Shown: one piece after another, positions 50,481 through 59,649 of the stretch | Layout: each line of letters starts with the position of its first letter | Position numbering within the stretch: position 1 is the stretch's first letter | DNA from: WRAI01 sp031549605 | Lineage (GTDB): Bacteria; Bacillota; Clostridia; Oscillospirales; UBA929 | Length of the DNA stretch: 64,000 nt | Reading direction: 5' to 3' | NCBI GenBank assembly: GCA_031549605.1 | Contig: JAVBPM010000005.1 | Coordinates: 16,466 to 80,465 of the forward strand | Made by a program: the position numbers and the translations under genes | The notes under the pieces: model-generated | Seen by the model: the letters and a program-made list of their open reading frames with translations, nothing else | Told to the model about the DNA's origin: nothing | Databases searched by the model: none

Positions 50481-52995
50481 TCTCAGGTTGGGGTGCCGTG
50501 CCTTCGGCCGGCTCGTCGGTGTCTTGCTCCTCGCCCTCTTCGGCGATCTCCTCGCGCTTAAAGCGCGCCATGGCAATCAGCTTGGCGTCTTTGCCCATAC
50601 GCATAACGGTAACACCCGAGGCGTAGCGGCTGTAAACATTGATGGAGTTGGCGGCGATGCGGATGATGGTGCCGTCGTCGCTGATGAGCAGCACGTCGTC
50701 ATCGTCGCTGACGACCTTGATGTCGGCGACCAACCCCGTTTTGTCGTTGAGGCCGTGGTTTTTCATGCCCATGCCGCCGCGTTTTTGCATTCGATACTCG
50801 GTCAGTTCGGTGCGCTTGCCAAAGCCGTTTTCGGTAACGGTGAGCAGCGTGCCGCCCTCGCGGACACGCGCGGCGCCGACCACCTCGTCGCCGTCGGTCA
50901 GGCGGATGCCGCGCACACCGCCGGCCTCGCGGCCCATGGTGCGCACGTCAGTCTCGGGGAAGCAAATGGCCTTGCCCTGCCGCGTGGCAATGATAATCTC
51001 GGTCTGCCCGTCGGTTTTGCGCACGGTAATCAGCTCGTCGCCCTCGCTGAGTGTCAGCGCACGCACGCCCGATTTGCGGTTGGTGCGTAGCGTATCGAGA
51101 TGCACGCGCTTGACCACGCCGCGCTTGGTGGCCATGACCAGATACTCCTCCTGCACATCGCTGGACATGGGAATGATGGCCGTGACGCGTTCGTCGGCCT
51201 CCAGCGGCAGCAGGTTGACAATGTTCATGCCCTTGGCGCTGCGACCCAGCTCGGGAATGTGGTAGCCCTTTTTGGTGTACAGGCGCCCGTAGTTGGTGAA
51301 GAAGAGCAGTGTGTCGTGGGTGTTTCCGATAAACACGTCCTTGATGTAGTCTTCCTCGCGAATAGCCTGTGCGGCCACGCCACGTCCACCACGGCGCTGG
51401 GCGCGGTAGGCGGTTTCCGGCTGGCGCTTGATATAGTTCTGGCTGGTCAGCGTGTAGACGCAGTCTACGCGCTCAATCAGATCCTCGATGTCAATCTCGT
51501 CGTCGATGGGCTCAATGACGGTGCGGCGCACGTCGCCGAATTTTGCCTTGACGGCCAGCAGTTCGTCGCGAATCAGCGTCATAATTTTGGCCTCACTGGC
51601 CAGCAATTCCTCCAGCTCGCGAATGCGGGTCATGATTTCTTGATATTCTTTCTCGATTTTGTCCAGCTCTAGACCGGTCAGGCGGCCGAGTCGCATATCG
51701 ACAATGGCCTGCGATTGCAAATCGCTGAGCTCGAAGCGCGCAATCAACGCCGCCTTGGCGGTGGGAATGTCGTTGCTGGCGCGAATGATGCGCACGACCT
51801 CGTCGATGTTCTGCGCGGCAATGCGCAGACCCTCTAAGATGTGTGCGCGTTCGCGCGCCTTTTGCAGCTCGAACTCGGCGCGGCGGATGGTGACCTCGCG
51901 CTGGTGGGCGATGTAATGGTCGAGCATTTCGCGCAACGTCAAAATCTTGGGCTGGCCGTTGACCAGCGCCAACAGAATAATACCAAAGGTTATTTGCATC
52001 TGTGTATGTGCGTACAGCTGATTGAGCGTGACCTGTGCGTTGGCGTCACGCTTGAGCTCTATGACAATCTTCATGCCCTGACGGTCGGACTCGTCGCGCA
52101 GCGCCGAGATGCTGTCGATGGTTTTTTCCTTGACCAGATCGGCAATGCTCTCGACCAGTCGCGCTTTGTTGACCTGATAGGGCAGCTCGCGCACGACGAT
52201 GCGCTGGCGACCCTTGTCCTCTTCGATGTCGGCCTTGGCGCGCACCTTGGCGCGGCCGCGGCCGGTGGCATAGGCGGCACGCACTCCGGCGAGGCCGTAG
52301 ACAATGCCGGCGGTGGGAAAATCGGGGCCCTTGATGTGCTCCATCAGGTCGTCGAGTGTGACGTTGTCGTTGTCAATGACGGCCACAGTGGCGTCAATGA
52401 CCTCGCACAAGTTGTGCGGCGGGATGTTGGTGGCCATACCAACGGCGATGCCTGAGCTGCCGTTGACCAGCAGGCTGGGGAAACGCGCCGGCAACACGCT
52501 GGGCTCCTTGCGGAAGTTGTCGTAGTTGGGCACAAATTCGACGACGTTTTTCTCGATGTCGGTCATCATTTCCATGGCGATTTTGGACATGCGCGCCTCG
52601 GTGTAACGCATGGCAGCGGGCGGATCGCCGTCGACGCTACCGAAGTTGCCGTGGCCGTCTATCAGCATGTAGCGCAGCGAGAAGGGCTGCGCCATGCGCA
52701 CCAACGCGTCATAAACCGACTGGTCGCCGTGCGGATGGTAGCGACCCAACACGTCACCAACGGCGGTGGCCGCCTTACGAAACGCCTTGTCGGGCGTCAG
52801 GTTTTCCTCGTACATGGTGTAGAGAATGCGGCGGTGCACCGGCTTGAGACCGTCGCGCACATCGGGCAGCGCACGACTGACGATGACGCTCATGGCATAG
52901 TCGATGTAGGATTTCTTCATCTCGCGCTCGATGTCCACTCCCACGATGGTCTGGTTGGTGAAATCAGCGCTGTGTCCTGGTTTTTTCTCGGCCAT
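50473..52995 (-). CDS. gyrA: DNA gyrase subunit A
   Basis: 840 residues. The catalytic Tyr is Y131 in AMRYTEARMS. The winged-helix region HPHGDQSVYDALVRMAQPF holds Gln92 and Ser93 where E. coli has Ser83 and Ala84. The C-terminal domain (about 505-800) shows six beta-pinwheel blades with the GyrA box-like RRGGRGV. It works with GyrB to introduce negative supercoils. Unusually, two toxin-antitoxin-like genes separate gyrB from gyrA. A Glu/Asp-rich tail (about 815-840) ends the protein. Confidence 0.96.
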   Translation of the reverse strand: MAEKKPGHSADFTNQTIVGVDIEREMKKSYIDYAMSVIVSRALPDVRDGLKPVHRRILYTMYEENLTPDKAFRKAATAVGDVLGRYHPHGDQSVYDALVRMAQPFSLRYMLIDGHGNFGSVDGDPPAAMRYTEARMSKIAMEMMTDIEKNVVEFVPNYDNFRKEPSVLPARFPSLLVNGSSGIAVGMATNIPPHNLCEVIDATVAVIDNDNVTLDDLMEHIKGPDFPTAGIVYGLAGVRAAYATGRGRAKVRAKADIEEDKGRQRIVVRELPYQVNKARLVESIADLVKEKTIDSISALRDESDRQGMKIVIELKRDANAQVTLNQLYAHTQMQITFGIILLALVNGQPKILTLREMLDHYIAHQREVTIRRAEFELQKARERAHILEGLRIAAQNIDEVVRIIRASNDIPTAKAALIARFELSDLQSQAIVDMRLGRLTGLELDKIEKEYQEIMTRIRELEELLASEAKIMTLIRDELLAVKAKFGDVRRTVIEPIDDEIDIEDLIERVDCVYTLTSQNYIKRQPETAYRAQRRGGRGVAAQAIREEDYIKDVFIGNTHDTLLFFTNYGRLYTKKGYHIPELGRSAKGMNIVNLLPLEADERVTAIIPMSSDVQEEYLVMATKRGVVKRVHLDTLRTNRKSGVRALTLSEGDELITVRKTDGQTEIIIATRQGKAICFPETDVRTMGREAGGVRGIRLTDGDEVVGAARVREGGTLLTVTENGFGKRTELTEYRMQKRGGMGMKNHGLNDKTGLVADIKVVSDDDDVLLISDDGTIIRIAANSINVYSRYASGVTVMRMGKDAKLIAMARFKREEIAEEGEEQDTDEPAEGTAPQPENG

Positions 52996-53021
52996 TTGGG
53001 CTCCTCACTTTCACGCGTCGT

Positions 53022-53390
53022 CTACGAGTATACGGCGTCGTATTGCGCAACCGTTAGTTGCGTTAGCTGTTTTTGCAGTGACTGTCGCAGGCGCGGCAGG
53101 TCGCGCTTGACCAGCTGCCACATCAGCGACAGGTCAACGGCGCTGTACTGGTGCGCCATGGCGTTTCGAATGCCGCGGTATCGGTCCCACGGCACGTCGC
53201 GGTGTTTGTCCTTGTAGGATTCGGGCAGGTTGCGCACCTGTTCTCCGACCTGCAAAATAGCCATGCAAACGGCCATCTGCTTTTCCTCGTCACTGTGGAA
53301 CTCGTGCAGGCTGGTTTGTTCCAGAAATTCCTCGGCCAGCTTACAATAGTGCAGCATTTGCTGCAGCACGGGCCTAATCCATTTTTTCAT
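53022..53390 (-). CDS. HEPN-domain protein (putative toxin of an MNT/HEPN pair)
   Basis: 122 residues from the ATG at 53390; the longer open frame to 53636 is antisense-like and overlaps the MNT gene. All helical, with the HEPN active motif RNAMAH (R75-x4-H80) preceded by DVPWDRYRGI. HEPN partners of minimal nucleotidyltransferases are RNases (type VII systems), neutralised by AMPylation or binding. The start overlaps the end of the MNT gene by 17 bp. The 3' end carries an imperfect 15-bp palindrome (53047-53061). Confidence 0.85.
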   Translation of the reverse strand: MKKWIRPVLQQMLHYCKLAEEFLEQTSLHEFHSDEEKQMAVCMAILQVGEQVRNLPESYKDKHRDVPWDRYRGIRNAMAHQYSAVDLSLMWQLVKRDLPRLRQSLQKQLTQLTVAQYDAVYS

Positions 53391-53688
53391 AGATGACCCT
53401 CGCCTCACCGGTAATACTGTCAATGATATCGGCTGGCAGGCGCTCAAGGCTGGCGCTGGTGACAATGTGCACCTTGCGGCTGAGCTTGTGGTGAATGTCC
53501 TCATACAGGCCGCCCACATCCAGCATGCTAGCCTCGTCGTCAAAGTCGACCAGCAAATTGATGTCGCTGTTGTCGTGTACCTCGCCGCGTGCAAAGGATC
53601 CGAACACATAGGCTTTGACAACGTGGTTTTCCTCAAAGCATGACTTCAACGCCTCTTTCAGCGCCAAAAACTCTGTGTTGCTGTTCAT
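53374..53688 (-). CDS. Minimal nucleotidyltransferase (putative antitoxin, MntA-like)
   Basis: 104 residues from the ATG at 53688; the longer frame to 53859 runs into gyrB. The nucleotidyltransferase motif is GSFARGEVHDNSDINLLVDFD (G30-S31, D42, D48). The second catalytic Asp of the usual S-D-x-D is Asn (N44), so AMP-transfer may be weak or lost. MntA proteins antagonise HEPN toxins. The gene starts 5 bp after the gyrB stop and overlaps the HEPN gene. Confidence 0.85.
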   Translation of the reverse strand: MNSNTEFLALKEALKSCFEENHVVKAYVFGSFARGEVHDNSDINLLVDFDDEASMLDVGGLYEDIHHKLSRKVHIVTSASLERLPADIIDSITGEARVIYEKMD

Positions 53689-53693
53689 AGCGG

Positions 53694-55604
53694 CTAAACG
53701 TCTAAGTTGACGACGTATTTGGCGTTGGCCTCGATAAACTCGCGGCGCGGCTCCACCTTGTCGCCCATCAACACGGTGAATATCTGGTCGGCACTCACGG
53801 CGTCCTCCAGCTCCACACGCAGCAGCGTGCGTGTCTCGGGGTTCATGGTGGTTTCCCATAGCTCCTCGGCGTCCATTTCACCCAAGCCCTTGTTACGGCC
53901 AACCTCTATCTTGGCGTTGGGCTCGCCGTTGCGCAGCTCCTCCATCGCGGCGTCGCGGTCGCGGTCGTTAAAAGCGTAGCGCACCTGCTTGCCGCGCGTC
54001 ACCTTGTACAGCGGCGGCTGCGCGATGTAGACGTGGCCGCCCTCAATCAGCGGCTTCATATAGCGGAACAGGAAGGTGAGCAGCAGCGTGCGGATGTGAG
54101 CGCCGTCGACGTCGGCATCGGCCATCAGCACAATTTTGCCATAGCGCAGCTGCGAGGCGTCAAACTCAGGGCCGACACCGGCGCCGAGCGCCGTGATGAC
54201 AGGGATCAGCTTTTCGTTGCCGTACACCCTGTCCAAGCGTGCTTTTTCGACGTTTAGCATTTTTCCCCACAGGGGCAGAATGGCCTGATAGCGGCTGTCA
54301 CGGCCGCCCTTTGCGCTGCCGCCGGCGCTGTCGCCCTCAACGATAAACAGCTCGGTCAGTGTCGGGTCCTTTTCGTAGCAGTCAGACAGCTTGCCGGGCA
54401 GTGAAGCCGAGTCAAGCGCACTCTTGCGGCGCGTCAGGTCACGCGCTTTGCGCGCCGCCTCGCGAGCACGCGCGGCGTCAATGGACTTGCTGACAATGAT
54501 TTTGGCGGTAGCCGGGTTTTCTTCAAAGAAATCGCTCAGCTTCTCGGTGACAATGGAGTCGACCAGCGTGCGCGCCTCGCTGTTGCCCAACTTGGTCTTG
54601 GTTTGACCCTCGAACTGTGCGTCGGTCAGCTTGACGCTGATGACGGCCGATAGGCCCTCGCGGACGTCTTCGCCGCTCAGCTTTTCGTCCTCCTTGAGGA
54701 TTTTGTATTTTTGGCCGTATTCGTTAATCACACGCGTCAGCGCTGTCTTAAAGCCGGTTTCGTGCATGCCGCCCTCACCGGTGTGGATGTTGTTGGCAAA
54801 GGAGAGAATGACGTCGTTGTAGCCGTCGTTGTACTGCAGCGCGACCTCGGCGACCATGTCGTTCTTTTGGCCGTTCATGTAAACGACTTGCTCGTGCAAT
54901 GCGGCGCGGTTTTGGTTGATAAATTCAACAAAGCTCTTAATACCGCCCTCATAGCACAGTGTTTCACTGCGCTCACAGCCGTCACGCTCATCGTTGAGTA
55001 CGATGGTCAGACCGGCACAGAGGAAGGCCTGCTCGCGCAGACGGCTGAGCAGCGTCTCAAATTCGTAGATCGTCTCTTCAAAGATTTCAGGGTCGGCCTT
55101 AAAGGTGATACTGGTGCCCGTCTTGTCTGTTTTTTCCGTCGCGTGAATGGGCGTAACGGTGTCGCCGCGCTCGAAGCGCATCTCGTGGACATGGCCTTGA
55201 TTGCAAATGGTGACCTCCATCCACTCGGACAGCGCGTTGACCACGCTGGCACCGACGCCATGCAGGCCGCCTGACACCTTGTACCCTCCGCCGCCGAACT
55301 TGCCGCCGGCGTGCAGTACGGTAAAGACAATCTCCGCCGCGCTTTTGCCGGTGACGTGCTGGTCAGTCGGTATACCGCGCCCGTTGTCGACCACGGTAAT
55401 GGTATCGCCGTTGCCGATGGTCACGACAATTTTGTCACAATGACCGGCCAGCGCCTCGTCAATGGCGTTGTCCACAATTTCGTAGACAAGGTGGTGCAGA
55501 CCGCGGATGCTGGTGGTGCCAATGTACATACCCGGCCGCTTGCGGACGGCTTCAAGACCCTCCAGCACTTGGATTTGACTGGCATCATACTGTTTTGTAG
55601 ACAT
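53694..55604 (-). CDS. gyrB: DNA gyrase subunit B
   Basis: 636 residues. The GHKL ATPase domain has EIVDNAIDEALAGHC, DNGRGIP and GLHGVGASVVNALS. The TOPRIM domain starts FIVEGDSAGGSAKGGRDSRYQAILPLWGKMLNVEKAR, with the Mg2+ cluster in DADVDGAHI. It ends in REFIEANAKYVVNLDV. ATP hydrolysis here drives strand passage. It lies directly behind remB in the dnaA-dnaN-recF-remB-gyrB block. Confidence 0.97.
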   Translation of the reverse strand: MSTKQYDASQIQVLEGLEAVRKRPGMYIGTTSIRGLHHLVYEIVDNAIDEALAGHCDKIVVTIGNGDTITVVDNGRGIPTDQHVTGKSAAEIVFTVLHAGGKFGGGGYKVSGGLHGVGASVVNALSEWMEVTICNQGHVHEMRFERGDTVTPIHATEKTDKTGTSITFKADPEIFEETIYEFETLLSRLREQAFLCAGLTIVLNDERDGCERSETLCYEGGIKSFVEFINQNRAALHEQVVYMNGQKNDMVAEVALQYNDGYNDVILSFANNIHTGEGGMHETGFKTALTRVINEYGQKYKILKEDEKLSGEDVREGLSAVISVKLTDAQFEGQTKTKLGNSEARTLVDSIVTEKLSDFFEENPATAKIIVSKSIDAARAREAARKARDLTRRKSALDSASLPGKLSDCYEKDPTLTELFIVEGDSAGGSAKGGRDSRYQAILPLWGKMLNVEKARLDRVYGNEKLIPVITALGAGVGPEFDASQLRYGKIVLMADADVDGAHIRTLLLTFLFRYMKPLIEGGHVYIAQPPLYKVTRGKQVRYAFNDRDRDAAMEELRNGEPNAKIEVGRNKGLGEMDAEELWETTMNPETRTLLRVELEDAVSADQIFTVLMGDKVEPRREFIEANAKYVVNLDV

Positions 55605-55620
55605 AGTTCCTCCCTAAATC

Positions 55621-55643
55621 AAACAAACGCTGTCGTTTGTTAT
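55621..55643 (-). other. Inverted repeat between remB and gyrB
   Basis: AACAAACG and CGTTTGTT flank CTGT. It lies between the remB stop and the gyrB ribosome site (GGGAGG). It may be a weak terminator/attenuator or an operator for gyrB. Confidence 0.5.
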
Positions 55644-55903
55644 ACTTGCCAACTGTTGGGTTGCGCGCGCTTACGCAGCGTGGCCGACGAGACCTGCGTG
55701 ATGTAGATACGGCTACGACCGCTGCTGTGACACAGGACAAAGGCCTTGGGAATGTCGTCGCAGACATCGGTGATGTCGCCGCCCCGCTGCGCCCGCTCTA
55801 AGAAAACGCGAGTGTCCTTGGCAACCGTTGAGGTATCGAGGTCAAACACACCGATGACGTCGCGGTCTGTGGTTACAACATCCTGGCCCAGATGGTAATA
55901 CAA
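55640..55903 (-). CDS. remB: RemB-like DUF370 protein
   Basis: 87 residues from TTG 55903, with AGGAG 8 nt upstream. YYHLGQDVVTTDRDVIGVFDLDTSTVAKDTRVFLE and IPKAFVLCHSSGRSRIYITQVSSATLRKR match the DUF370/RemB pattern. RemA relatives regulate matrix genes as DNA-binding rings; RemB's role is less clear. It is placed between recF and gyrB exactly as in B. subtilis (yaaB/remB). Confidence 0.88.
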   Translation of the reverse strand: MYYHLGQDVVTTDRDVIGVFDLDTSTVAKDTRVFLERAQRGGDITDVCDDIPKAFVLCHSSGRSRIYITQVSSATLRKRAQPNSWQV

Positions 55904-55914
55904 GCAATCAACTC

Positions 55915-57009
55915 CTATGTGAACACGCCTTTTTTGACCTTTATAACTCGGCCGGACAGCGCTCTGGTACGGCGCTGATCGCAGCAGGAGATAAACACCT
56001 GTCCCTGTGATAGCTCGTTGAGTACAACGCGCCGACGCTTGTCGTCCAATTCACTGAGCACATCATCGAGCAAAAGAAGGGGATATTCGCCCAGCTCTTG
56101 CCTAAAAAAGGATCGTTCTGCCAATTTAATCGCAATGGCGGCGGTGCGCGCTTGTCCCTGCGAACTGAATACTTTCAGTTCTTTTTTATTGATATATAAC
56201 AAAAAGTCGTCGCGTTGTGGCCCGGTCAGACAAATACGGCAGGCTAACTCCTGCGGCAAACGCAGGGCAAAATGGGCGTTAAGCTGCTGTTCCAGCTGTT
56301 CGACGGGCAGATAGGGGTCATGGACGACGCTTACGGTTTTGTATTGCATAGACAATACTTCTAAACCGCGGCTGAGGTTGGTGTGAAATTCACTGGCCAA
56401 GCGGTGCAGGCTATCGAGAAAACGCACACGGCGGTGAATGAGCAACGCGCCGTTTTTGGCCAGCTGCGCATTGTACACTTGAAAGAGATTGACATCCGGA
56501 TGGTGGTCATTGCGCAGCAGTTTTTGCTTTTGCTTGAGCACCTTGTTATAACGGCCCAGCGCCGTCATGTAGGCGGGATTTACTTGGCAAAGCACCATAT
56601 CCATCAACTGGCGGCGGGCGGCCGGGCCCTCCTGCACCAGCTCTAAATCAGCGGGTGAAAAGAGCACTGACGGCAGTATGCCAATCAATTCACGCAAGGT
56701 ACGAAGTTGAACGCCGTTTTGCAGCAGTTTGCGCTGACGGCTGCGCAGCAGCGTCGCTTCCAGTTGTTGGTGGCGCCCTTGTGATTCAAACTCTGCCTTG
56801 AGATAGGCGGCAGGCTTACCTGTTTGAATAAGGTCAGTCTCGTGCTGTGTGCGGTGGCTGCGTGCCGCCGACCAATAGGCAATGGCCTCTATTAAGTTTG
56901 TTTTGCCTTGAGCGTTGGCGCCGGTAATGACGTTTATGCCCTCTGTGAACGTGACGGTCTGCTGCTCAATGTTGCGGAAGTGCTCCAACGACAGCCGGTG
57001 TAACAGCAT
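55915..57009 (-). CDS. recF: DNA repair/replication ATPase RecF
   Basis: 364 residues. N-terminal LHRLSLEHFRNIEQQ, Walker A GANAQGKTNL (about 31-40), the signature region SQGQARTAAIAIKLAE and Walker B LLLDDVLSELD are complete, as in SMC-like ATPases. RecF helps load RecA at gaps. It starts 3 bp after dnaN; no S4-domain gene (yaaA/rlbA) lies between them as in many Firmicutes. Confidence 0.95.
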   Translation of the reverse strand: MLLHRLSLEHFRNIEQQTVTFTEGINVITGANAQGKTNLIEAIAYWSAARSHRTQHETDLIQTGKPAAYLKAEFESQGRHQQLEATLLRSRQRKLLQNGVQLRTLRELIGILPSVLFSPADLELVQEGPAARRQLMDMVLCQVNPAYMTALGRYNKVLKQKQKLLRNDHHPDVNLFQVYNAQLAKNGALLIHRRVRFLDSLHRLASEFHTNLSRGLEVLSMQYKTVSVVHDPYLPVEQLEQQLNAHFALRLPQELACRICLTGPQRDDFLLYINKKELKVFSSQGQARTAAIAIKLAERSFFRQELGEYPLLLLDDVLSELDDKRRRVVLNELSQGQVFISCCDQRRTRALSGRVIKVKKGVFT

Positions 57010-57012
57010 TGT

Positions 57013-58119
57013 TTAATCGTTTCTCAACCGTGTGGGCAGTACCATATTTAGAAAGTCTTGCCCTTCCAGCGGCATTACACAGCAGGGGTTAAGGCTGCCG
57101 GACAGACCCAGGTCAATCCATTCGTCGTCAACGGTACGCAGTGAGTCGAGTAAATAGCGATTGTTAAAGCCAATTTCCAACTCTTCGCCGTCCTCTTCAC
57201 AGGAACATTGGTCAAAGCCGCGGCCCAGCGCCGTCTGACAACTGAGGTTAATTTTATCTTGACCGAAAACCAAGCGGATGGGGCTGCGAATTTTTTCGTG
57301 GATGAGCAGTGATACACGCTCTACCGCCGTTTGCAACTCACGGGTGCGCACACGGATTTTGTACTTATATTGGTCGGGTATGGCGCGTGCGTAATTGTGG
57401 AATTCACCCTCAAGTAGTCGTGAAACAAGGGTGGCCTGCCCCAGCATAAATTGAATGTGACGACGCCCCAGTTCAATGGATACAGCACTGTCATTGTCGT
57501 CGGATAATGTCTTTTCCAACTCACGCAGCGCGTTGCCGGGCACGATAAATTTGAAATCTTCGCCGTCGTAGTCGATCTCAGTGCGACGGATAGCCATGCG
57601 GTAGCCGTCGAGCGCGACTATATTGAGCGTCTGTCCCACCACATCAAATAGTGCTCCGGTGTTCAGAATGCGGCTTTCATTATCACTCAGCGCGTAGGTA
57701 ATACGCTGCAGCATATACTTGAGTTTACCCTGCGGTAGGGTAATGTGGCGCTCGTTAATCATTTCCGGCATATTGGGGTATTCGGAAGAGGGTAAACCGG
57801 GCAAAGAAAACTCGATAATACCGCATTTGATGGTAATCGTCTGCTGTGAGTCGACATCAAAGGTGATGGTTTCATCGGGCATTTTGCGCAAAATGTCGAG
57901 CAACATCTTGTTGGGCATAATGACAGCGCCTTTTTTCTCAATGTCGGCATAGACACTGACATTGATGCCAACCTCCAGGTCGTAGCCAGTGATGGTTAAT
58001 TGGTCGTCGGCGACAAAGAGCAGACCTTCGATAGAGGGCTGAACATTGCGAACAGCTGCTGCACGAGCGGCGGTGCTGGCGGCGGAGAGGATGATACTTT
58101 TCTCGCAATGGAAACGCAT
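57013..58119 (-). CDS. dnaN: DNA polymerase III sliding clamp (beta)
   Basis: 368 residues, the normal clamp length with three repeated domains. MRFHCEKSIILSAASTAARAAAVRNVQPSIEGLLF, LPGLPSSEYPNMP and the C-terminal CCVMPLEGQDFLNMVLPTRL are typical. GGAGGTG lies 8 nt before the ATG. It follows the putative oriC region downstream of dnaA. Confidence 0.96.
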   Translation of the reverse strand: MRFHCEKSIILSAASTAARAAAVRNVQPSIEGLLFVADDQLTITGYDLEVGINVSVYADIEKKGAVIMPNKMLLDILRKMPDETITFDVDSQQTITIKCGIIEFSLPGLPSSEYPNMPEMINERHITLPQGKLKYMLQRITYALSDNESRILNTGALFDVVGQTLNIVALDGYRMAIRRTEIDYDGEDFKFIVPGNALRELEKTLSDDNDSAVSIELGRRHIQFMLGQATLVSRLLEGEFHNYARAIPDQYKYKIRVRTRELQTAVERVSLLIHEKIRSPIRLVFGQDKINLSCQTALGRGFDQCSCEEDGEELEIGFNNRYLLDSLRTVDDEWIDLGLSGSLNPCCVMPLEGQDFLNMVLPTRLRND

Positions 58120-58347
58120 GGGGACACCTCCAATAATTAGTGTAGGAGTATTATTTTCTTGGTAGTGTTAGTAGCGCTAGGCGTGGGGAATTGTGGGAAA
58201 GGCGGTAAGTCTTTACAGTATCAGGAAAATTGAGGCAGTAAAGGGTGTGGGAATTAGGTAGGGAAAAGAAAAGGTTGTACACAGTGCGAAAAAATGAAAT
58301 ATCTATCCACACTGGCGCTGTCGTTTTCCCTGTGGAAATGAGGAAAA
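58120..58347. other. oriC: Putative oriC between dnaA and dnaN
   Basis: The region holds DnaA-box-like 9-mers: CTATCCACA (58303-58311), TTGTACACA (58275-58283), reverse TGTGGAAAT (58331-58339) and the weaker TGTGGGAAA (58192-58200) and TGTGGGAAT (58246-58254). It is more AT-rich than its flanks. Origins of Clostridia often span dnaA on both sides, so the AT-rich segment upstream of dnaA (59650-59800) may also take part. No plus-strand gene overlaps it. Confidence 0.7.
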
Positions 58348-59649
58348 TCAGCCGCGGATGTTTCGTGTGATGGTGTCGAGTTCTTTTTGCACGTTTTCAC
58401 TGCTGGCCTTTCGTTTTTCAACTTGGTCTAGCGAGTGCATGACCGTAGTGTGGTCACGACGGAAGATGGTACCGATTTGGGACAGCGAAATATCCATCAG
58501 AGAGCGGACAAGGTAAATGGCCGTTTGTCGTGCGTACACAATGTTAGCGCGCTTGCTGGAGCTCAACAGGTCGTCAATCTCAACATTAAAAAAGTGACAC
58601 ACCTTATCAATGATGAGGTCTGACGAAGGGTTCGTGCCTGGGTTTTCAGAGAAAAGATCGCTGATGGCGCTTTGTGCCGTTTCCATCGACAGCGGTTTAC
58701 CGAGCAATTGGTGATAAGCGGCAATTTTCTTGACGGCACCTTCCAGCTGGCGCACATTCAGGGTGATGTTTTCAGCGATAAAGTAGCTGATGTCGTCGGA
58801 AAGTATAATGCCGCAGGAAGCGGCTTTCTTTTGGATGATTGCGACGCGCGTCTCAAAATCGGGGGGTTGGATGTCGACAACGAGACCCGACTCAAAACGA
58901 GAACGCAAACGGTCGGTCAGTGCCGGTATTTCGCGCGGCGGCCGATCGGAGGTGAACACAAGGTGGTGGTTTGACATGTACAGTTCGTTGAAGGTGTTGA
59001 AAAACTCTTCCATGGCGTAATCTTTTCCGCCAATAAACTGTATGTCGTCAACAAAGAGCATGTCGGCGGGGCGGTAACGGTCGCGGAATTCTTTCGTGGT
59101 GCCGGTACGGATGGCTGTGATGATTTCGTTGGTAAATTGCTCGGCTGTGACGGCAAAGACAACGGAATCGGGCCGCTCGGCCTTAACTTTATTGATCATG
59201 GCGTAAAGCAGGTGGGTCTTCCCTAAGCCGGAGTCGCCGTGTAAAAAGAGAGGGTTGTTTTCTGTTGCCGGTGAAATGGTAACGGAAAGAGCCGCTGCAT
59301 GGGCAAATTCATTTGATTTTCCAACGACAAAGTTTGAAAATGTATATTGGCTGAAAAGATTGGAGGGTTTAACCTTTTGCTCCTCCTGTTGACGGTCGAA
59401 GGTGTCGGGATTGTCGACGACCTCAACCTCAAATTCCTCGCTGAAGATGTCGTTTAAGGCACGCTTGATGGCGGGAATATAGCGCGCCGTTATATGTTCC
59501 ATCTTAAAAGTTGGCGCGCAGAGGATGAGTTTGTTTTGGGTACACAAAAGAACCTGGGTGTCGTCAAACCAGGTCATCATACTCATGGGTGTTAATTCAG
59601 TTGAGAGTCGTTTGTGAATCAGTTGCCACAGTTGCGTTTGCTGTTTCAT
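58348..59649 (-). CDS. dnaA: Chromosomal replication initiator DnaA
   Basis: 433 residues. Domain I (1-80), a short linker, an AAA+ domain with Walker A GDSGLGKTHL (about 137-146), Walker B LFVDDIQFI (about 194-202) and sensor blocks, and domain IV with the DnaA-box binding signature (RDHTTVMHSLDQVE, about 398-411). It opens oriC and regulates its own promoter. It starts the run dnaA-dnaN-recF-remB-gyrB. Confidence 0.97.
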   Translation of the reverse strand: MKQQTQLWQLIHKRLSTELTPMSMMTWFDDTQVLLCTQNKLILCAPTFKMEHITARYIPAIKRALNDIFSEEFEVEVVDNPDTFDRQQEEQKVKPSNLFSQYTFSNFVVGKSNEFAHAAALSVTISPATENNPLFLHGDSGLGKTHLLYAMINKVKAERPDSVVFAVTAEQFTNEIITAIRTGTTKEFRDRYRPADMLFVDDIQFIGGKDYAMEEFFNTFNELYMSNHHLVFTSDRPPREIPALTDRLRSRFESGLVVDIQPPDFETRVAIIQKKAASCGIILSDDISYFIAENITLNVRQLEGAVKKIAAYHQLLGKPLSMETAQSAISDLFSENPGTNPSSDLIIDKVCHFFNVEIDDLLSSSKRANIVYARQTAIYLVRSLMDISLSQIGTIFRRDHTTVMHSLDQVEKRKASSENVQKELDTITRNIRG

